A stretch of 32,148 nt of DNA, taken from a virus. Under the pieces are notes generated by a model. The model saw only the letters and a program-made list of their open reading frames with translations. It was not told the DNA's origin and did not search any database. The position numbers were made by a program, and so were the translations under genes. The stretch is taken from positions 1 to 32,148 of the IMG/VR virus record IMGVR_UViG_3300009164_000027; one strand, 5' to 3'. Below are positions 28,900 through 32,148 of the stretch, one piece after another. Positions within the stretch are counted from its first letter, which is position 1. The number at the start of each line of letters is the position of its first letter.

Positions 28900-30674
28900 G
28901 AAAATTAATAACTATTTTATTTGTCATTATTGGACAAGTTTCTTTTGGTCAAGTGTATCAGATTATGCCACAATATGGCTATTCTGCACCAAGATTCAAT
29001 ACAGATTCTACTTTGCAATTGCCAACATTTAATGGTGTGCCAACATTAAAGAGCAATAAAACTAATAAAGGTGCTATTGCAATAGATTCTACAAATGGTA
29101 GATTCTATTTTTATAACCCTAAAACAAGTGCATGGAATCAAATTACTGGTGGTGGTGGTGGTTCAACTGATACTTCATCTTTGAGTAATAGGATTAATTT
29201 AAAAATTGATTCTATAAAAAAAAGCAACGATTCAATTTACTATTATGCAAATGGAGTTAGGACATTTTCATATAAAGATATTGGTGGTGGTGGTGGTTCA
29301 ACTGATACAACTTCATTAAGCAATAGAATAAACCTTAAAATTGATTCATTAAAAAGATTTAATGATACAATTTACACTTATAAAAATGGCAATAGATCAT
29401 TTGCTTTCAAAGATTCAGTAGGCACTAATCCAGCTCCTGTAGGTTATTATGGAGCATTTAATGATACTACTACACAATCTGCTGCTGTCATCAATACTGC
29501 ATATCCAATTAAATTAAATAGGACAACATTATCTAATGCTGTGACTATTCAGAATAATGGAAGTGGGCAACCTACTAGAATAACAATTAACAATACTGGA
29601 ATATACAACATTCAATTTTCATTACAACTAGAAAAAACTGGGGGTAGTGGGAATATGACAGCAGATATTTGGTTAAGGGAAAATGGTATTGATGTACCAA
29701 ATTCAACAGGTAAGGTAGTATTAACAGGAAGTGCTAATGCATCACCAGTAATAGCATCATGGAATTATGTAATTAATGTTGTAGGTGGTTATTATTATGA
29801 GTTAATGTGGTCTGCATCAAATGTTAATATTGAAATAGTAGCATCTGTAGCATCTTCTCCACATCCTGCTATACCATCTGCAATTTTAACTGTTACACAA
29901 CAAAGTGGTATAATGGCAGGAACAGGAATTCAGGCAGCAGATACAACTGCAATGCTTATTCCATACATGAAAAAAAATGATTCAACTATTTATTATTCAA
30001 AATATAGAAGTGATACATCAAGAACAAACATTTATTCAGGAATAAATAGCAAGTTAAATACATCTGATAGTGCAATTTATTATACTAAATTTAGAAGCGA
30101 TTCTTCAAGAACAAACATTTATTCAGGCATAAATACAAAACTTGCTAAAAGTGATACATCAACACTTTCTTCAAGAATAGATTTAAAGTTAGATAAAAGC
30201 ATGTCATCATATACATTCATGGCTAATAATACAAATGCAACTGCTAATGCAAGTGCTAATACATTTAGAGATACAACTGGAGTTTATACAGTTACACCAG
30301 TTTGGACTGGAACTACACAACCAAGTGGAACAACAAATCATAGTTTTAGATATACACAAATTGGCAAAATGTGTGTAATAACTATAAATTTATTATATTC
30401 AAGTGCAGGTTCAGGTTTAACTATTGCTGAAATGCCATTACCAAGTTTTTGTGCTACACCATCAGATCCAACTGGTTTTACATCAACAAATGATTTTGTG
30501 TACAATGGTTCTTCAATGATATTTTCAAGTAAAACAATGGGAGCTACACCTAATGCACCAAGATTAGGATACATGAAAAAAACTGCAAGTGGTTATAGTT
30601 TAATTTCTCATTTTGGTGCAACTGGTGGTGCTTTAATATTTGCAAGTTGTACAGTAACTTATTATACTAATTAA
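28896..30674 (+). CDS. Tail fibre/receptor-binding protein with signal peptide
   Basis: The 592-residue protein begins with a Sec signal-like sequence (MRKLITILFVIIGQVSFGQ). Two copies of a 45-residue unit follow (85-129 and 130-174), each starting with five glycines and STDT, then SLSNRINLKIDS. Residues about 184-336 look like a C1q/TNF-like domain (GAFNDTTTQSAAVINTAYPI, TGIYNIQFSLQL, MTADIWLRENG). A second duplicated unit (361-390, 391-420) carries RTNIYSGIN. Residues about 440-592 are a beta-rich head domain with FRYTQIGKMCVITINLL. It should bind the host surface. Confidence 0.75.
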   Translation: MRKLITILFVIIGQVSFGQVYQIMPQYGYSAPRFNTDSTLQLPTFNGVPTLKSNKTNKGAIAIDSTNGRFYFYNPKTSAWNQITGGGGGSTDTSSLSNRINLKIDSIKKSNDSIYYYANGVRTFSYKDIGGGGGSTDTTSLSNRINLKIDSLKRFNDTIYTYKNGNRSFAFKDSVGTNPAPVGYYGAFNDTTTQSAAVINTAYPIKLNRTTLSNAVTIQNNGSGQPTRITINNTGIYNIQFSLQLEKTGGSGNMTADIWLRENGIDVPNSTGKVVLTGSANASPVIASWNYVINVVGGYYYELMWSASNVNIEIVASVASSPHPAIPSAILTVTQQSGIMAGTGIQAADTTAMLIPYMKKNDSTIYYSKYRSDTSRTNIYSGINSKLNTSDSAIYYTKFRSDSSRTNIYSGINTKLAKSDTSTLSSRIDLKLDKSMSSYTFMANNTNATANASANTFRDTTGVYTVTPVWTGTTQPSGTTNHSFRYTQIGKMCVITINLLYSSAGSGLTIAEMPLPSFCATPSDPTGFTSTNDFVYNGSSMIFSSKTMGATPNAPRLGYMKKTASGYSLISHFGATGGALIFASCTVTYYTN

Positions 30675-30675
30675 T

Positions 30676-30867
30676 ATGAAACATATAAGACAAAAGAATA
30701 GCAGCACAATACCTGGTGAAGTTTATGCAATAGTATTAACAAATAATTGGGATAAGGCATTAGAGGAACATCCATCTATTCTTGAGCATCCTGAAATATT
30801 TGAAATTGTTGATTGTGAAATTCCAAATCATGTTGAAACTTTAAATTACATAAGCGATGGTAACTAA
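30676..30867 (+). CDS. Small hypothetical protein after the tail fibre (63 aa)
   Basis: The 63-residue acidic protein starts one base after the fibre stop. It has VYAIVLTNNWDKALEEHP, then ILEHPEIFEIVDCEIP. The size and position could suit a fibre chaperone, but I recognise no family. It overlaps the next start by 11 bases. Confidence 0.6.
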   Translation: MKHIRQKNSSTIPGEVYAIVLTNNWDKALEEHPSILEHPEIFEIVDCEIPNHVETLNYISDGN

Positions 30868-31054
30868 CATTCTTTTAAGTTTTTTAATAGCTTTGCTTTC
30901 ATTTATGGGAAAGGCAATGTATGATAAGATTGAAAAGTTGATTGATGAAATCAGACAGATAATGATTGATTCAACAAGTGCAAAAAAAGATATTGATACA
31001 CTAAAAGATAGTGTAAAAGATCATGAAAATAGATTAATTAACCTTGAAAAATAA
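30857..31054 (+). CDS. Membrane-anchored coiled-coil protein
   Basis: The 65-residue product has one N-terminal membrane helix (ILLSFLIALLSFMGKAM) followed by an amphipathic coiled coil (MYDKIEKLIDEIRQI, then DIDTLKDSVKDHENRLINLE). The layout resembles XhlA-like or accessory lysis proteins but with the membrane segment at the N-terminus. It leads the lysis gene block, so a role in membrane disruption is likely. Confidence 0.6.
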   Translation: MVTNILLSFLIALLSFMGKAMYDKIEKLIDEIRQIMIDSTSAKKDIDTLKDSVKDHENRLINLEK

Positions 31055-31057
31055 AAT

Positions 31058-31225
31058 ATGAAAAATTTAAAAACGACAATTATTGGTTTATTATTATCAG
31101 TTTTGATTGGAGTGGAACCAATTCTATCAGGTAGTGGTTATCATTTAGATGCACCAACTACATTAAAATTGTTTGCAGCAGTATTAATTGCATTGAAGGG
31201 TTATCACACAGAAGATTCAAAATAA
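31058..31225 (+). CDS. Holin candidate (55 aa, two membrane segments)
   Basis: The frame runs from ATG 31058 to TAA 31223-31225. It holds two hydrophobic segments (IIGLLLSVLIGVEPIL, about 8-23, and LKLFAAVLIALKGY, about 36-49) joined by a short polar loop, with a basic N-terminus and a charged end. A small two-span protein between an anchored coil protein and the spanin is a good holin candidate, which would pore the inner membrane to release lysozyme. Confidence 0.65.
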   Translation: MKNLKTTIIGLLLSVLIGVEPILSGSGYHLDAPTTLKLFAAVLIALKGYHTEDSK

Positions 31226-31226
31226 T

Positions 31227-31706
31227 ATGAAATGTTACCTATTTTTATTTTGTGTTGTTCTATCATCTTGCTTTACCATGCAGAAGGCGAAGATGACAAT
31301 AGACAAAATAGAGGATAAATATCCTGAATTATTAGCAGATAAGTGTGCTGATAAGTTTCCAGTAGTTTACAAAATTGATACAATTAATTTTACAGATTTC
31401 ATAAATTCAGTAGATAGTTTTTATGATTTTAAATTAGACACAATAACAAAAAATGATACTATATACAAAACTAAACTTAAAGAAAGTAAAAGTTTTATTA
31501 AGAAGATTATTTACCAATATACACCAACCATTATCAAGGTAGTTACTGATAGTGCTAAGATTTTCAGTTGTCAAGTAAAACTTGACTCATCAATAAAAGA
31601 AAAAGAAAAGTATAAGAATCTTTATGATGTATGGTTTAAGATAGCCATTGCATTATTCATAATGTTGCTAATAAGCATTGCAATTAGATTATATGGTTCC
31701 AAGTAA
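31227..31706 (+). CDS. Unimolecular spanin
   Basis: The 159-residue protein has a lipoprotein signal at the N-terminus (FLFCVVLSSC, lipobox LSSC with C15) and a membrane helix at the C-terminus (about 139-153, IAIALFIMLLISIAI) with a charged end RLYGSK. The middle is polar and helical. This is the layout of a unimolecular spanin (as in T1 gp11), anchored in the outer membrane by lipid and in the inner membrane by the helix. It joins both membranes after peptidoglycan is cut, the last step of lysis in Gram-negative hosts. Overlaps lysozyme by 14 bases. Confidence 0.82.
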   Translation: MKCYLFLFCVVLSSCFTMQKAKMTIDKIEDKYPELLADKCADKFPVVYKIDTINFTDFINSVDSFYDFKLDTITKNDTIYKTKLKESKSFIKKIIYQYTPTIIKVVTDSAKIFSCQVKLDSSIKEKEKYKNLYDVWFKIAIALFIMLLISIAIRLYGSK

Positions 31707-32133
31707 AAAGTGCATAGATTTAATAAAGAAATATGAAGGGTGTCAATTAAAGGCATATAAATGCCCTGCAGGATTATGGACAATAGGATTTGGAAATACT
31801 TTTTATGAAGATGGAAGTAAGGTAAAAGAAGGTGATGTAATTACACAAGAAAGAGCAGAAAAACTTTTATTGAATTTATTACCTAAATTTGCTGATATTG
31901 TTAACAAAAAAATAAAGGTGGAAATTAATCAAAATCAATTTGATGCATTAGTTTCACATACATGGAATAGTGGGGGTTCAGATACATTATTTAAATTAAT
32001 TAATAACAAGGCGACAGAAGCAGAAATAAGGAATTGGTTTGAAACTAAATATATTACTGCAAATGGCAAAGTGCTAAAAGGATTAGTTGATAGAAGAAAA
32101 ACTGAATCAAATCTATACTATGAAAAAAATTGA
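31693..32133 (+). CDS. GH24 lysozyme (T4-type endolysin)
   Basis: The ATG at 31693 gives 146 residues; the in-frame ATG at 31678 would add five and overlap the spanin gene more. It has KKYEGCQLKAYKCPAGLWTI followed by GFGNT: E15, C24 and T30 match the spacing of T4 lysozyme E11, D20, T26. The middle catalytic residue is Cys instead of Asp, and D20C is reported active in T4 lysozyme. SHTWNSGG and GLVDRRKTE (RR motif) fit the family. No signal peptide: export would need the holin. The gene runs across the circular junction to base 108. Confidence 0.88.
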   Translation: MVPSKKCIDLIKKYEGCQLKAYKCPAGLWTIGFGNTFYEDGSKVKEGDVITQERAEKLLLNLLPKFADIVNKKIKVEINQNQFDALVSHTWNSGGSDTLFKLINNKATEAEIRNWFETKYITANGKVLKGLVDRRKTESNLYYEKN

Positions 32134-32148
32134 TATTGTAAAGGATTA
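32026..32148. repeat. Terminal direct repeat, right copy
   Basis: Identical to 1-123; includes the lysozyme 3' end and the phosphoesterase start codon (32120). Confidence 0.95.
32120..32148 (+). CDS. Metallophosphoesterase, first codons (partial, continues at base 124)
   Basis: Same sequence as 95-123. It is the beginning of the phosphoesterase gene across the junction, not a separate gene. Confidence 0.9.

Noticed and set aside
1-32148. Lysogeny module, tRNA genes, CRISPR array or insertion sequences
   Set aside because: No integrase, excisionase or clear repressor protein, no cloverleaf with a GTTCGA-type arm, no spaced repeat array and no transposase were found.

Overview
The window is a complete or nearly complete genome of a tailed phage, probably a siphovirus. 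Its first 123 bases are repeated exactly at its end (1-123 = 32026-32148), so the molecule closes into a circle of 32,025 bp. The break falls inside the lysozyme gene. A Bacteroidetes (flavobacteria-like) host is suggested by several things: AT-rich DNA (about 28% G+C where I counted), A-rich start contexts without Shine-Dalgarno motifs, a promoter of the TTTG / TAnnTTTG type at 1698-1730, a FISUMP lectin-like domain on a tail protein, and many small proteins of a kind I associate with Bacteroidetes phages. Every gene I accept is on the + strand. I see no integrase, tRNA, CRISPR array, insertion sequence or reverse transcriptase.

Layout. 1-1527: end of the lysis/late unit (lysozyme tail, a metallophosphoesterase, two small proteins), closed by a strong terminator at 1551-1580. 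1581-1730: inverted repeat and promoter. 1770-8452: early and replication region. It holds small unknowns, an ERF single-strand annealing protein, a stand-alone DnaA domain IV protein, a structured RNA leader, an HNH nuclease, a DUF1376-like replication protein with a repeat-rich linker, its partner protein, a second HNH nuclease, a VRR-NUC-type nuclease, a sigma-factor-like protein and a small membrane protein. 8453-8680: non-coding control region with two palindromes and a TACTAAA repeat cluster. 8681-10113: cassette of small accessory proteins. 10114-12608: glycosyltransferase, methyltransferase, unknowns and a PD-(D/E)XK nuclease.

12605-14524: packaging module (HNH nuclease, small terminase, repeat-bearing gap, large terminase). 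14499-21999: tail module (chaperone pair with a probable -1 frameshift, tail completion protein, two tail-tip proteins, tape measure). 22011-28899: head module (XkdF-type protease with an inserted HAD domain, scaffold-like protein, major capsid protein, structural protein, portal fused to a MuF-like tail domain, adaptor, tail terminator). 28896-30674: tail fibre with a signal peptide. 30676-32133: lysis (coiled-coil membrane protein, holin candidate, unimolecular spanin, GH24 lysozyme). Tail genes therefore come before head genes, unlike the usual lambda/HK97 order.

Most genes overlap by 1-14 bases (ATGA or TAATG), so they are probably read from few promoters. The best-supported oddities are a near absence of CpG, with the few CpGs over-represented in non-coding palindromes; a small RNA-like leader at 4376-4483; the frameshift at 15096-15104; and three domain fusions (protease-HAD, portal-winged helix-MuF, tail-FISUMP).
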